A stretch of 64,000 bases of DNA from Streptomyces sp. AA1529 (GCF_000280905.1 NZ_ALAP01000075.1:1-64000), one strand, 5' to 3'. Positions 33,390 to 41,894 are shown, numbered from the stretch's first letter. Notes: generated from the sequence alone by a model not told the origin. Program-made: numbers and translations.

Positions 33390-33395
33390 TAGGCT
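33390..33395 (+). promoter_or_regulatory. -10 element (TAGGCT) of the SpoIIE-type phosphatase gene
   Basis: TAGGCT ends eight bases before the ATG at 33404. There is no Shine-Dalgarno in the interval, consistent with a leaderless or near-leaderless mRNA. Confidence 0.5.
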
Positions 33396-33403
33396 CCGTG
33401 AGC

Positions 33404-34564
33404 ATGGCGGACCGCCGCGTGGGACTCTCAGCAGCCACGGCCCGGTTGCACCAGGCGCAGAAGACCTGGCACCGGGCCCGCACCACCCTGCGCAGGTCCG
33501 CCGTCGACTACTTCCGCGGCGGCGCCTCCGACTGGGTCGCCCTGGTCGGCCTGCTGCTCACCGTCCCGGCCCTGGCCTGCGCCACCGTCCTCACCCCGCT
33601 GTGGTGCGCCCCCGAGGCGCTGGTGCTCCCGCTCATCGCGGGCGGCCTGCTGCTGCGGCCCGCCAGCCTGCTGGCGCTGTACGCCGCCGCGGCGGTCGCG
33701 CTCATGGTCGAGTCGCTGCTGCTGCCGCCCTGGGAGTCGGCCGACGGCGGGCGCGTGACGCCGGGCACCATCCTGGTGGTGGCCGCGGCCGGACTCTCCG
33801 GGCTGCTCATCGCGCAGTTCCGCAGCCGGGTGGGCGTGCCCTGGCGGCGCGGCGGCACCATGCTCTTCGACCTGCGCGAACGCATCCGGGTGCAGAGCAA
33901 GTTGCCCAAGCTGCCGGCCGGCTGGCACCACGAGATGGCCCTGCGCCCGGCGGGCGGGCAGTCCTTCTCCGGGGACTTCGTCGTCGCCGCGCGCACCGGC
34001 CCGGGGCGCCGGACCCTGGAGCTGGTCCTCACCGACGTCTCGGGCAAGGGCATGGACGCCGCCTCCCGCGCCCTGCTGCTCTCCGGCGCCTTCGGCGGGC
34101 TGCTGGGCTCGCTCCCGCCGCATGCCTTCCTGCCCGCGGCCAACGGCTATCTGCTCCGCCAGTCGTGGGAGGAGGGCTTCGCCACCTCCGTCCACCTGGT
34201 CCTGGACCTGGACAGCGGCGACTACGAGTTGCTCTCGGCGGGGCACGTACCGGCGATGCAGCTCAACGCCGGTTCGGGCAAATGGGAGGAGAAGGCCGGC
34301 GAGGGGCCGCTGCTGGGCGTCTACGACGGTGCCGAGTTCGACCCGGTCAAGGGGACGCTGCGACGCGGGGACGTGCTGATGCTCTTCACCGACGGGCTGG
34401 TGGAGACCGCGGAACGCGATCTCACCGAGGGCATGGACCGGCTCACCGGGGAGGCCGACCGCTATGTCGCCACCAGTTTCCACGGCGCGGCCTGGCATCT
34501 GATCGAGTCGGTGGCGCGCGACGTCAACGACGACCGGGCGCTGCTGTTGATCTGCCGCGACTGA
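33404..34564 (+). CDS. membrane-anchored SpoIIE/PP2C-type phosphatase
   Basis: A 386-residue protein from ATG; a GTG six bases earlier is a possible alternative. The N-terminal 40 residues are basic, then about four hydrophobic helices (45-140) anchor it. The catalytic SpoIIE domain (about 170-386) has FSGDFVVAA, LVLTDVSGKGMDAA, LSAGHVPAM and LMLFTDGLVETAERD, with the metal-binding Asp residues intact. Such enzymes dephosphorylate anti-anti-sigma factors in partner-switching systems. No anti-sigma kinase or antagonist gene lies next to it, so the target is unknown. It has no PAS or GAF sensor, so any signal must come through the membrane part. Confidence 0.88.
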   Translation: MADRRVGLSAATARLHQAQKTWHRARTTLRRSAVDYFRGGASDWVALVGLLLTVPALACATVLTPLWCAPEALVLPLIAGGLLLRPASLLALYAAAAVALMVESLLLPPWESADGGRVTPGTILVVAAAGLSGLLIAQFRSRVGVPWRRGGTMLFDLRERIRVQSKLPKLPAGWHHEMALRPAGGQSFSGDFVVAARTGPGRRTLELVLTDVSGKGMDAASRALLLSGAFGGLLGSLPPHAFLPAANGYLLRQSWEEGFATSVHLVLDLDSGDYELLSAGHVPAMQLNAGSGKWEEKAGEGPLLGVYDGAEFDPVKGTLRRGDVLMLFTDGLVETAERDLTEGMDRLTGEADRYVATSFHGAAWHLIESVARDVNDDRALLLICRD

Positions 34565-34671
34565 CGGCTCCACGGCGCACCGCCGCGGCCGCCGTGGTCA
34601 ACCGGCACGGCGCCCGCTCACCCGCTGTCCGCATGTTCGACCTGCTCGGGCGGGCTCCTCGTCCAGCAGCG

Positions 34672-34701
34672 GGCCCCCTCGCGTGGTTGCGGGAGGGGGC
34701 C
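34672..34701. terminator. bidirectional terminator hairpin
   Basis: GGCCCCCTC pairs with GAGGGGGCC around a 12-base loop, between the converging phosphatase and acyltransferase genes. Confidence 0.6.
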
Positions 34702-34723
34702 GGGAAAGGTGTCCGGACGCGGG

Positions 34724-35923
34724 CTACTTCTTGCGGTGCGCGGCGGGCGCCGTGCCCGACTCCCGCTTGCGGGCCATGGCCCCGGGGTCGCGCTTGAAGA
34801 ACCAGTCCATCTTCGGCTCGATCATGAACCTGAACAGCCGGGTCACCCACGGGGTGCACAGCACCGTCATCATCACGGCGGCCAGCACGGTGATGACGAC
34901 CCGGCTGAGCGGGTGGTCGACCCAGGCCATCTCGTACCAGTCGAACTGCCGCGAGCTCTGGATGAAGAAGATGTGCAGCAGGTAGGCGTAGAGCGTGCCG
35001 GCGCCCAGCGCGGTGAACCACATCAGCCGCCGCGGCACCCAGGAGAGGAAGCAGGCCGTCATCACCAGGCCGCAGCCGAAGAGCGCCAGGTACATCACCG
35101 CACCCGCCCAGGACGGGACGCCCATGTCCTCGGCCGCCTTGTCGTGCAGGAACCAGGCCTTGGACATCCGGGGGACCGCCCAGTAGGCGAAGACCATCGC
35201 CCCCAGCGTCACCGGCACCGCGAGGTAGCGTGCCTCCTTGCGCTTGACCAGCTTGAAGTGCTCGGGGCGCAGCTGGAGGCCGAGGACGAAGAACGGCAGG
35301 AACTGCGCCACCCGCATCAGGTTCAGGTCGCCGCCGATGCTCGGCGTCACGCTGGCCGCCGCCCCGATGGCCAGCGCCACCGGCATCGGCCAGCGCAGGC
35401 TCTTCCACAGCGGAGTCGTCAGCCGCCAGAGGAACAGCGCGCACAGGAACCACAGCGCGAACCCCGGCTGCTGGAAGTGGAACTCACGGTCCGGGTCGTC
35501 GTTGGCCCAGCGCATGAAGAACGTGTAGCCGAACTGGATCGCCAGGTAGGGCACGACCACCCCGGTGACCAGCCGTTGGACCTGCTTCGGCTTGCCCTCG
35601 AAGCTCCGGGAGAGGTAGCCCGAGATGATGATGAACGCCGGCATGTGGAACGTGTAGAGGACGAAGTAGAGCGCCTCGGCCGTTCGGCTGTCGCTGCGCA
35701 GCGGGTCCCAGGCGTGCCCGACCCCGACGAGGACGATCGTCAGGTACTTCGCGTTGTCGAAGAACGGGTCCCGCTGCTTGGCTGCTGGCTTCTTCTGCGC
35801 CTGCGCGGGCTGCGACTTCGCAGCCTGCTCCGCGGACGCGGGTGGCGTCTCGGAGGGGGACTCCTGGCGGACGGGGGGGAGCGGCGCCCGCTCATAACCA
35901 GCGTGCAACATCTGCCGCACCAT
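34724..35923 (-). CDS. acyltransferase-3 family membrane protein
   Basis: A 399-residue protein from ATG at 35923, with an in-frame ATG five codons later as alternative. A 50-residue Ala/Gln/Lys-rich cytoplasmic tail precedes about ten membrane helices. The AT3 motifs are DNAKYLTIVLVGVGHAW (putative active-site His) and YTFHMPAFIIISGYLSR. These enzymes transfer acyl groups to extracellular glycans or lipids. No glycan synthesis gene is next to it, so the acceptor is unknown. The tail ends in basic residues (AHRKK). Confidence 0.9.
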   Translation of the reverse strand: MVRQMLHAGYERAPLPPVRQESPSETPPASAEQAAKSQPAQAQKKPAAKQRDPFFDNAKYLTIVLVGVGHAWDPLRSDSRTAEALYFVLYTFHMPAFIIISGYLSRSFEGKPKQVQRLVTGVVVPYLAIQFGYTFFMRWANDDPDREFHFQQPGFALWFLCALFLWRLTTPLWKSLRWPMPVALAIGAAASVTPSIGGDLNLMRVAQFLPFFVLGLQLRPEHFKLVKRKEARYLAVPVTLGAMVFAYWAVPRMSKAWFLHDKAAEDMGVPSWAGAVMYLALFGCGLVMTACFLSWVPRRLMWFTALGAGTLYAYLLHIFFIQSSRQFDWYEMAWVDHPLSRVVITVLAAVMMTVLCTPWVTRLFRFMIEPKMDWFFKRDPGAMARKRESGTAPAAHRKK

Positions 35924-36531
35924 AGCGGGTCACCATGTGAGCCGTAAATTCTCGCCCCGCGCCGCCTTCCCGCCGTACCGCGCACTATTCCCCGGATTCC
36001 GGAGCGGAGCTGACGGGGCGTGACGTGAATGTTCGATCTGCCGGACGATGTCCCGTCTAAGCGGGGCGTGTGAGGTCCCTGTGACGCCGGAGACAAGGGG
36101 GACGGTACTCTCGGTGCGCACTGTGAGCGAGGACACAATTCGCAGATCCACCCGGGGAATTCCGGCCGCCGGAGGACTGCGGCACCGCGTGCCGATCTTT
36201 CTGCGCGAAGTGCACTCGCTGTGTCGTGTGCCACGCGACGCATTTCCGGCATTCGTCAAGCCGTCGTGTGGTGATCACGTCGAATTGGTGGCAGGAATTC
36301 CGAGCGTCCGGCGGTCCGACGACTCCGTCACCTACGCCCCAAGTGTCCCGTGCTGTCCCCCTGGTCGATGATCAGTATTTACCCGATGATGGGCCCGGCG
36401 GCGCTCCGGTCGGCTCCTCGCGCAAGGGAGTTGGTGGCACGATGGGTGCGCGCTGTGTGCGCGGGGGTACGGCCACAGTGGCGGCCCCCGAGGCCGGGTG
36501 AGGCATTCCGACCATGAGGGTGTGAGCAGTT
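35924..36531. other. 608-bp region with no supported gene
   Basis: It is less G+C-rich than the rest of the window, and several short frames open here with poor third-position bias, so I do not call a gene. The part from about 36050 to 36400 is the most A+T-rich. It must hold the promoter of the divergent acyltransferase gene and that of the 64-residue membrane protein. A non-coding RNA is possible but I found no fold that proves it. Confidence 0.5.
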
Positions 36532-36726
36532 GTGGCCATCTCGCTGTCCGTTGTCGTGCTGTTGGCGGTCATCCTGGTCGTGATGATCCGGGGCAAGTCC
36601 ATCAAGCCGGGACCGGCCATCGTCGCCGTGCTCTTCGGCTTCTTCCTCGCCTCCAGCGGCATGGCCCCGTCCATCAACCGGTTCCTGAACTCGGTCGCCG
36701 ACACGATCAACCAGATCAGCTTCTAG
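36532..36726 (+). CDS. 64-residue membrane protein, unknown function
   Basis: Read from GTG at 36532 with GAGGG eleven bases upstream. Two hydrophobic stretches (residues 4-18 and 28-42) flank a short basic loop RGKSIKPG, then an amphipathic tail (INRFLNSVADTINQISF). Codon bias is strong. I know similar small proteins near the trigger-factor gene in other Streptomyces chromosomes but no function. It stands alone between the acyltransferase and tRNA genes. Confidence 0.75.
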   Translation: MAISLSVVVLLAVILVVMIRGKSIKPGPAIVAVLFGFFLASSGMAPSINRFLNSVADTINQISF

Positions 36727-36899
36727 CGGTTCGGCCGGCGCGGCTTCCCCGGGCGGCGCCCGGAGGCGGGCCGCACGCGACGACCGGTGACCGGCGGGCA
36801 CTCCGGGGACGCCCGCACCGCAGTCGGGCCGCGACGCAGCGCGACCGCCCGCCCGCGACCGCCGGCGCCCCCGCGCCGTACGGACACCGCGGTGTGCGA

Positions 36900-37003
36900 G
36901 GCGACGCGAGCGCAGGGCGGGACGCGGCGGCAGGGCGACGGCAAGGCGGCAGGGCAGCGGCACGGCACGGCAGGGCGGCGGCACGGCAAGGCGGCGACAC
37001 GGC
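36900..37003. repeat. degenerate GGCA/GGGC simple-sequence tract
   Basis: Units such as GGCAGGGC, GGCACGGC and GGCAAGGC recur irregularly for about 100 bases upstream of the tRNA-Gly terminator. The 36727-37001 interval otherwise holds nothing I can identify. Confidence 0.6.
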
Positions 37004-37038
37004 GAAAGGCCCGGCCCCTCGGGGGTCGGGCCTTTCGC
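37002..37038 (-). terminator. terminator downstream of tRNA-Gly
   Basis: GCGAAAGGCCCG and CGGGCCTTTCGC pair over 12 bp and the stem continues with GGCCCC/GGGGGT pairs (one G-T). It begins eight bases beyond the 3' end of the minus-strand tRNA, so it should end that transcript. Confidence 0.85.
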
Positions 37039-37045
37039 ACTCCTG

Positions 37046-37116
37046 AGCGGGCGACGGGAATCGAACCCGCGTAGCTGGTTTGGAAGACCAGGGCTCTACC
37101 ATTGAGCTACGCCCGC
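37046..37116 (-). tRNA. tRNA-Gly (anticodon TCC)
   Basis: The minus strand folds into a complete cloverleaf of 71 bases: a 7-bp acceptor stem (GCGGGCG/CGCCCGC), D arm GCTC..GAGC with GGT loop, anticodon loop CTTCCAA with TCC, T arm with GGTTCGATTCC and discriminator U. CCA is not encoded. The decoded codons are GGA and GGG. Confidence 0.96.
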
Positions 37117-37166
37117 ATGCGCCGGATCGGCGGACCGGATCGGCACGCACCGCATCCTACGACATG

Positions 37167-37172
37167 TACTCT
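37167..37172 (+). promoter_or_regulatory. -10 element (TACTCT) upstream of tRNA-Pro
   Basis: TACTCT lies 14 bases before the tRNA 5' end, between the divergent tRNA genes. No clear -35 was found. Confidence 0.4.
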
Positions 37173-37186
37173 ACGTGTCGCACCGA

Positions 37187-37263
37187 CGGGGTGTGGCGCA
37201 GCTTGGTAGCGCGTCCGCTTTGGGAGCGGAAGGTCGTCGGTTCGAATCCGGCCACCCCGACCA
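37187..37263 (+). tRNA. tRNA-Pro (anticodon TGG)
   Basis: A full cloverleaf with acceptor CGGGGTG/CACCCCG, anticodon loop TTTGGGA (anticodon TGG), T loop TTCGAAT and an encoded CCA at 37261-37263. It lies 102 bases before the trigger-factor start. Confidence 0.96.
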
Positions 37264-37365
37264 CGTACTATGAAAGACGCGCGTGCCTGTGTCGTGTCTG
37301 CATGCATACGGGGCGCAGCCAAGAAGTCAGCAGAACCCCCAATGCCAGCCCCAAGGAGACCGACC

Positions 37366-38763
37366 GTGAAGAGCGCCGTGGAGACCTTGAACCCGACCCG
37401 GGTTCGGCTCACTGTCGAGGTGCCCTTCGAGGAGCTCAAGGACAGCCTCGACGCGGCGTACAGCAAGATCAACCAGCAGGTCACCGTGCCCGGGTTCCGC
37501 AAGGGCAAGATCCCTGCGCGCCTGATCGACCAGCGTTTCGGCCGCGGTGCCGTCCTGGAGGAGGCCGTCAACGACGCGCTTCCGAAGCTCTACCAGTCCG
37601 CCGTCGAGGAGGGCGAGCTCAACGTGCTCGGCCAGCCCGAGGTCGACATCACCGAGCTGAAGGACAACGAGCTGCTGGCCTTCACCGCCGAGGTGGACGT
37701 CCGCCCGGAGATCGAGATCCCGGACTACTCCGGCATCGAGGTCGAGGTCGACGCGGCCGAGGTCTCCGACGCGGACATCGACGAGGCCGTCGAGCAGCTC
37801 CGCGAGCGTTTCGCCTCGACCACCGCGGTCGAGCGGGCCGCCGCCGAGGGCGACGTCGTCAAGGTGGACCTCGAGGCCCGGATCGACGGCGAGGTGCTGG
37901 AGGACGGCGTCGCGCAGGGCGTCGACTACACCATCGGCTCCGGTGAGCTGCTGGACGGGATCGACGAGGCCGTCACCGGCCTGGAGGCGGGCGGCACCGC
38001 CACCTTCAGCTCCGAGCTGAAGGGCGGCTCCGGCGCGGGCCGCGAGGCCGAGGTCGCCGTCACCGTCCAGACCGTCTCCGCGCGGGAGCTGCCCGAGCTG
38101 GACGACGAGTTCGCCCAGCTCGCCAGCGAGTTCGACACGCTGGAGGAGCTGCGCGAGGACAGCCGCAAGCGGCTGGCCGACCAGAAGAAGCAGGAGCAGG
38201 CGACCCAGGCCCAGGAGAAGGTGCTCGACGCCCTCCTGGAGCTCATCGAGGTCCCGGTTCCGGAGAAGCTGCTCGCGGACGAGATCGAGAGCCGCAAGCA
38301 CAACCTGGTCAACCACCAGCTCGGTCAGCTCGGCCTGGACCTCGAGTCCTACCTGAAGATGCAGGAGAAGAGCGAGGAAGAGTTCGACGCCGAGCTCAAG
38401 GAGCAGGCGGAGAAGGGCATCCGCACCCAGTTCGTCCTCGACGAGCTGGTCAGCAAGGAGAAGCTCAACGTCAGCCAGGAAGAGCTGACCGAGCACCTGA
38501 TGCGCCGCGCCCAGTCCTCCGGCATGAGCCCGGACCAGTTCGCGCAGGCCGTCGTCGAGGGCGGCCAGGTGCCGGTCCTCGTCGGTGAGGTCGCCCGCGG
38601 CAAGGCGCTGGCCACCGTGGTGGAGGCCGTGACCGTCAAGGACACCGCCGGCGAGGTCGTCGACCTGAGCGACGAGGACGCCGAGGAGGCCGCGGAAGGT
38701 GCCGAGGCCGAGCAGGCCCCGGCCGCCGAGGCGGCGGACGAGGCCGGCAAGGCCGAGAGCTGA
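37366..38763 (+). CDS. tig: trigger factor
   Basis: A 465-residue chaperone from GTG with AAGGAGA upstream. The ribosome-binding signature GFRKGKIP is at residues 43-50, the FKBP-like peptidyl-prolyl isomerase domain at about 160-245 (GDVVKVDLEARIDGE), and the helical C-terminal chaperone cradle follows. The last 40 residues are Glu/Ala-rich. It binds ribosomes near the exit tunnel and shields nascent chains. It lies upstream of the clp genes as in most actinobacteria. Confidence 0.97.
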   Translation: MKSAVETLNPTRVRLTVEVPFEELKDSLDAAYSKINQQVTVPGFRKGKIPARLIDQRFGRGAVLEEAVNDALPKLYQSAVEEGELNVLGQPEVDITELKDNELLAFTAEVDVRPEIEIPDYSGIEVEVDAAEVSDADIDEAVEQLRERFASTTAVERAAAEGDVVKVDLEARIDGEVLEDGVAQGVDYTIGSGELLDGIDEAVTGLEAGGTATFSSELKGGSGAGREAEVAVTVQTVSARELPELDDEFAQLASEFDTLEELREDSRKRLADQKKQEQATQAQEKVLDALLELIEVPVPEKLLADEIESRKHNLVNHQLGQLGLDLESYLKMQEKSEEEFDAELKEQAEKGIRTQFVLDELVSKEKLNVSQEELTEHLMRRAQSSGMSPDQFAQAVVEGGQVPVLVGEVARGKALATVVEAVTVKDTAGEVVDLSDEDAEEAAEGAEAEQAPAAEAADEAGKAES

Positions 38764-38781
38764 TCCGGCTCGCCTGACCCG

Positions 38782-38834
38782 CGAACGGGGGGCGCCGGGG
38801 CGCGTGAGTGCACGCCCGGGCGCCCCCCCGTTCG
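38782..38834 (+). terminator. terminator after tig
   Basis: CGAACGGGGGG (38782-38792) pairs with CCCCCCGTTCG (38824-38834), and the inner part GCGCC/GGGCG extends the stem with one bulge. It begins 18 bases after the tig stop. Confidence 0.8.
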
Positions 38835-38874
38835 GCTGTCGGCCACGGCGGACGCGCCCGCCCGGGGGTACCTG

Positions 38875-38885
38875 CGCTCACAGCG
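38875..38885 (+). promoter_or_regulatory. ClgR-like box upstream of clpP1
   Basis: CGCTCACAGCG matches the core CGCYNANRGCG reported for ClgR in actinobacteria, and the Streptomyces form GTTCGC-N5-GCG in seven of nine positions. It lies about 45 bases upstream of the -10 TAGGGT, an activator position. Confidence 0.65.
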
Positions 38886-38926
38886 AAATGCGCTCTGCCC
38901 GGGATGGCGGCCGACGACCGGCGCGT

Positions 38927-38932
38927 TAGGGT
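38927..38932 (+). promoter_or_regulatory. -10 element (TAGGGT) of clpP1
   Basis: TAGGGT fits the actinobacterial TANNNT -10 and would start RNA near 38939, 62 bases before the chosen clpP1 start. The ClgR-like box is suitably placed upstream. Confidence 0.45.
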
Positions 38933-39000
38933 CCCCAGTAGACGAAGACCCCAGTGGCGGCCAGCTCCGCGTGGCCGTCCGGACACGAGCAGGTGGACAC

Positions 39001-39618
39001 GTGACGCTTCCGATGCCTTCCGCCGCCGGCGAGCCCAACTTCGGTGGTGGCCTCGGCGATCAGGTCTACAACCGGCTGCTCGACGAGCGCATCATTTTCC
39101 TCGGCCAGCCGGTGGACGACGATATCGCCAACAAGATCACCGCCCAGCTTCTGCTCCTTGCCGCCGACCCGGACAAGGACATCTTCCTGTACATCAACAG
39201 CCCGGGTGGTTCGGTCCAGGCGGGCATGGCGATCTACGACACCATGCAGTACATCAAGAACGATGTCGTCACCATCGCCATGGGCCTGGCCGCTTCCATG
39301 GGACAGTTCCTGCTGACCGCGGGCACCCCCGGCAAGCGCTTCGCGCTGCCCAACGCCGACATCCTCATCCACCAGCCCTCCGCGGGCCTGGCGGGCTCGG
39401 CCACCGACATCAAGATCCACGCCGAGCAGCTGCTGCGCACCAAGAAGCGGCTGGCCGAGCTGTCGGCCGCGCACAGCGGTCAGACCGTCGAGCAGTGGAC
39501 CCGCGACGCGGACCGCGACCGCTGGTTCACCGCCGAGGAGGCGCGCGAGTACGGCCTCATCGACGAGGTGTACGGCAGTGCCGCGCAGCTTCCCGGCGGT
39601 GGCGGCACGGGCGCGTGA
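39001..39618 (+). CDS. clpP1: ATP-dependent Clp protease proteolytic subunit 1
   Basis: A 205-residue protein from GTG at 39001 (MTLPMPSAAGEP), the start that matches known Streptomyces ClpP1; a GTG at 38971 would add ten residues. The catalytic triad is Ser99 (GLAASMGQ), His124 (LIHQPSAG) and Asp173 (DRDRW). ClpP1 and ClpP2 form the mixed tetradecamer that degrades proteins unfolded by ClpX or ClpC. It is followed by clpP2 after 70 bases and so forms an operon. ClgR control is suggested by the upstream box. Confidence 0.96.
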   Translation: MTLPMPSAAGEPNFGGGLGDQVYNRLLDERIIFLGQPVDDDIANKITAQLLLLAADPDKDIFLYINSPGGSVQAGMAIYDTMQYIKNDVVTIAMGLAASMGQFLLTAGTPGKRFALPNADILIHQPSAGLAGSATDIKIHAEQLLRTKKRLAELSAAHSGQTVEQWTRDADRDRWFTAEEAREYGLIDEVYGSAAQLPGGGGTGA

Positions 39619-39688
39619 GCCCCGCCACAGCGCCGCAGGGCACCCGCTCCTCCCGCAGCCACCAGCTCATCTCCAGGAGAACCTCCCG

Positions 39689-40348
39689 ATGACCTCATTT
39701 CCCACGGACGCCCGGGCCGAGTTCACCGGCATCGCGCCCGAGTCCCGCTACGTCGTGCCGCGCTTCGTGGAGCGCACCTCGCAGGGCGTGCGGGAGTACG
39801 ACCCCTACGCGAAGCTCTTCGAAGAGCGCGTGATCTTCCTCGGTGTGCAGATCGACGACGCCTCGGCCAACGACGTCATGGCGCAGCTCCTGTGCCTGGA
39901 GTCGATGGACCCCGACCGCGACATCTCGGTCTACATCAACTCGCCGGGCGGTTCCTTCACCGCGCTGACCGCCATCTACGACACGATGCAGTTCGTCAAG
40001 CCGGACATCCAGACGGTCTGCATGGGGCAGGCCGCCTCGGCTGCCGCCGTGCTGCTGGCCGCCGGCACCCCCGGCAAGCGGATGGCGCTGCCCAACGCCC
40101 GTATCCTGATCCACCAGCCCTACAGCGAGACGGGCCGCGGTCAGGTCTCGGACCTGGAGATCGCGGCCAACGAGATCCAGCGGATGCGCGAGCAGCTGGA
40201 GGACATGCTGACCAAGCACTCCACCAAGGAGCGCGAGATCATCTCCCAGGACATCGAGCGCGACAAGATCCTCACCGCCGAGGAGTGCCTGGAGTACGGC
40301 CTGATCGACCAGATCGTCTCCACCCGGAAGACCTCGGTGGGGGTCTGA
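39689..40348 (+). CDS. clpP2: ATP-dependent Clp protease proteolytic subunit 2
   Basis: A 219-residue protein from ATG with CAGGAGAACC upstream. The triad is Ser117 (GQAASAAAV), His142 (LIHQPYSE) and Asp192 (ERDKI). The long N-terminus (about 40 residues before the fold) and the C-terminal TRKTSVGV tail distinguish it from clpP1. It is cotranscribed with clpP1 and is followed by a strong hairpin before clpX. Confidence 0.96.
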   Translation: MTSFPTDARAEFTGIAPESRYVVPRFVERTSQGVREYDPYAKLFEERVIFLGVQIDDASANDVMAQLLCLESMDPDRDISVYINSPGGSFTALTAIYDTMQFVKPDIQTVCMGQAASAAAVLLAAGTPGKRMALPNARILIHQPYSETGRGQVSDLEIAANEIQRMREQLEDMLTKHSTKEREIISQDIERDKILTAEECLEYGLIDQIVSTRKTSVGV

Positions 40349-40369
40349 GGGTCCGCGCGCACGGCCCTG

Positions 40370-40417
40370 CCCCCTTGGAGCGGCACCGGATGTGTCGGTC
40401 CGGTCGCTCCAAGGGGG
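40370..40417 (+). terminator. hairpin between clpP2 and clpX
   Basis: CCCCCTTGGAGCG pairs with CGCTCCAAGGGGG (13 bp), and inside it ACCGGA pairs with TCCGGT, giving a long interrupted stem. It starts 22 bases after the clpP2 stop. It may end the clpP operon or attenuate readthrough into clpX. Confidence 0.75.
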
Positions 40418-40507
40418 GCCCATTCCGGCGGTCCGGCAAGGTACCGTCGAAGAGCACGTACCTCGGTCCGTATCCCTGACGGATCCCAGGCGAAGGGGAA
40501 GCTCCTC

Positions 40508-41791
40508 GTGGCACGCATCGGTGATGGCGGCGATCTGCTCAAGTGCTCGTTCTGCGGCAAGAGCCAGAAGCAGGTGAAGAAGCTCATCGCGGGTCCAGGT
40601 GTGTACATCTGCGACGAGTGCATCGATCTCTGCAACGAGATCATTGAGGAGGAACTCGCCGAGTCCTCCGAAGTCCGGTGGGACGAGCTGCCCAAGCCCC
40701 GGGAGATCTACGAGTTCCTGGAGGGCTACGTCGTCGGTCAGGAGGCCGCGAAGAAGGCGCTCTCGGTGGCCGTCTACAACCACTACAAGCGGGTGCAGGC
40801 GGGCGAGAACGGCCAGGGCAGGGACGACGGCATCGAGCTGTCGAAGTCCAACATCCTGCTGCTGGGCCCCACCGGTTCCGGCAAGACGCTGCTGGCCCAG
40901 ACGCTCGCGCGGATGCTGAACGTCCCCTTCGCGATCGCCGACGCGACGGCGCTCACCGAGGCGGGCTACGTCGGCGAGGACGTCGAGAACATCCTGCTGA
41001 AGCTCATTCAGGCGGCCGACTACGACGTCAAGAAGGCCGAGACCGGGATCATCTACATCGACGAGATCGACAAGGTGGCCCGCAAGAGCGAGAACCCCTC
41101 GATCACCCGGGATGTCTCGGGCGAGGGCGTGCAGCAGGCGCTGCTGAAGATCCTGGAGGGCACCACGGCCTCGGTGCCGCCGCAGGGCGGCCGCAAGCAC
41201 CCGCACCAGGAGTTCATCCAGATCGACACGACGAACGTGCTGTTCATCGTGGGCGGTGCCTTCGCCGGCCTGGAGAAGATCATCGAGTCCCGGGCGGGTG
41301 CCAAGGGCATCGGCTTCGGTGCCGACATCCGTTCCAAGCGGGAGATCGAGGCGACCAACCAGTTCGAGGAGGTCATGCCGGAGGACCTGGTGAAGTTCGG
41401 GATGATCCCGGAGTTCATCGGCCGGCTGCCGGTCATCACCTCCGTGCACAACCTCGACCGCGAGGCCCTGCTGCAGATCCTCATGGAGCCCCGGAACGCG
41501 CTCGTCAAGCAGTACCAGCGGCTCTTCGAACTCGACGGTGTCGAGCTGGACTTCGACCGTCCGGCCCTGGAGGCGATCGCCGACCAGGCCATCCTGCGCG
41601 GCACCGGGGCCCGCGGACTGCGCGCCATCATGGAGGAGGTCCTCCAGTCGGTGATGTACGAGGTGCCCTCGCGCAAGGACGTCGAGCGCGTCGTGATCAC
41701 CGAGGAGGTCGTGCACTCCAATGTGAATCCGACCCTGGTGCCGCGCGCCCGCGGCAACGGTGACCAGCAGCGCCACGAGAAGAGCGCCTGA
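40508..41791 (+). CDS. clpX: ATP-dependent Clp protease ATP-binding subunit ClpX
   Basis: A 427-residue protein from GTG with AAGGGGA about eight bases upstream. The N-terminal zinc-binding domain has CSFC and CDEC (Cys13, 16, 35, 38). The AAA+ module has Walker A GPTGSGKT near 120, Walker B IIYIDEIDK, the pore-loop GYVGEDVE, sensor and IGF-type loop (GIGFGADIR) that docks to ClpP. ClpX unfolds substrates and feeds them to ClpP1P2. It is separated from clpP2 by a 159-base gap with a hairpin, so it probably has its own promoter, and ends in a strong terminator. Confidence 0.97.
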   Translation: MARIGDGGDLLKCSFCGKSQKQVKKLIAGPGVYICDECIDLCNEIIEEELAESSEVRWDELPKPREIYEFLEGYVVGQEAAKKALSVAVYNHYKRVQAGENGQGRDDGIELSKSNILLLGPTGSGKTLLAQTLARMLNVPFAIADATALTEAGYVGEDVENILLKLIQAADYDVKKAETGIIYIDEIDKVARKSENPSITRDVSGEGVQQALLKILEGTTASVPPQGGRKHPHQEFIQIDTTNVLFIVGGAFAGLEKIIESRAGAKGIGFGADIRSKREIEATNQFEEVMPEDLVKFGMIPEFIGRLPVITSVHNLDREALLQILMEPRNALVKQYQRLFELDGVELDFDRPALEAIADQAILRGTGARGLRAIMEEVLQSVMYEVPSRKDVERVVITEEVVHSNVNPTLVPRARGNGDQQRHEKSA

Positions 41792-41851
41792 CCGCAGCGT
41801 GGCCCGGCGGTCCTCGCGGACCGGCGTCGGCAGTCCGCCCCTCTCCTCGTA

Positions 41852-41894
41852 CCACGCGAAGGCCCGCCCCGGACCGGGGCGGGCCTTCGCGTGG
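41852..41894. terminator. 19-bp stem terminator after clpX
   Basis: CCACGCGAAGGCCCGCCCC (41852-41870) pairs perfectly with 41876-41894 around GGACC, 60 bases after the clpX stop. It also faces the converging minus-strand gene. Confidence 0.88.

Noticed and set aside
36048..36371. Short plus-strand frame of 107 codons in the gap before the 64-residue protein
   Set aside because: No Shine-Dalgarno, weak third-position bias and no recognisable domain; not safe to call.
38971..39000. Earlier GTG start for clpP1
   Set aside because: It would add ten residues absent from known Streptomyces ClpP1; the later GTG gives the family start.
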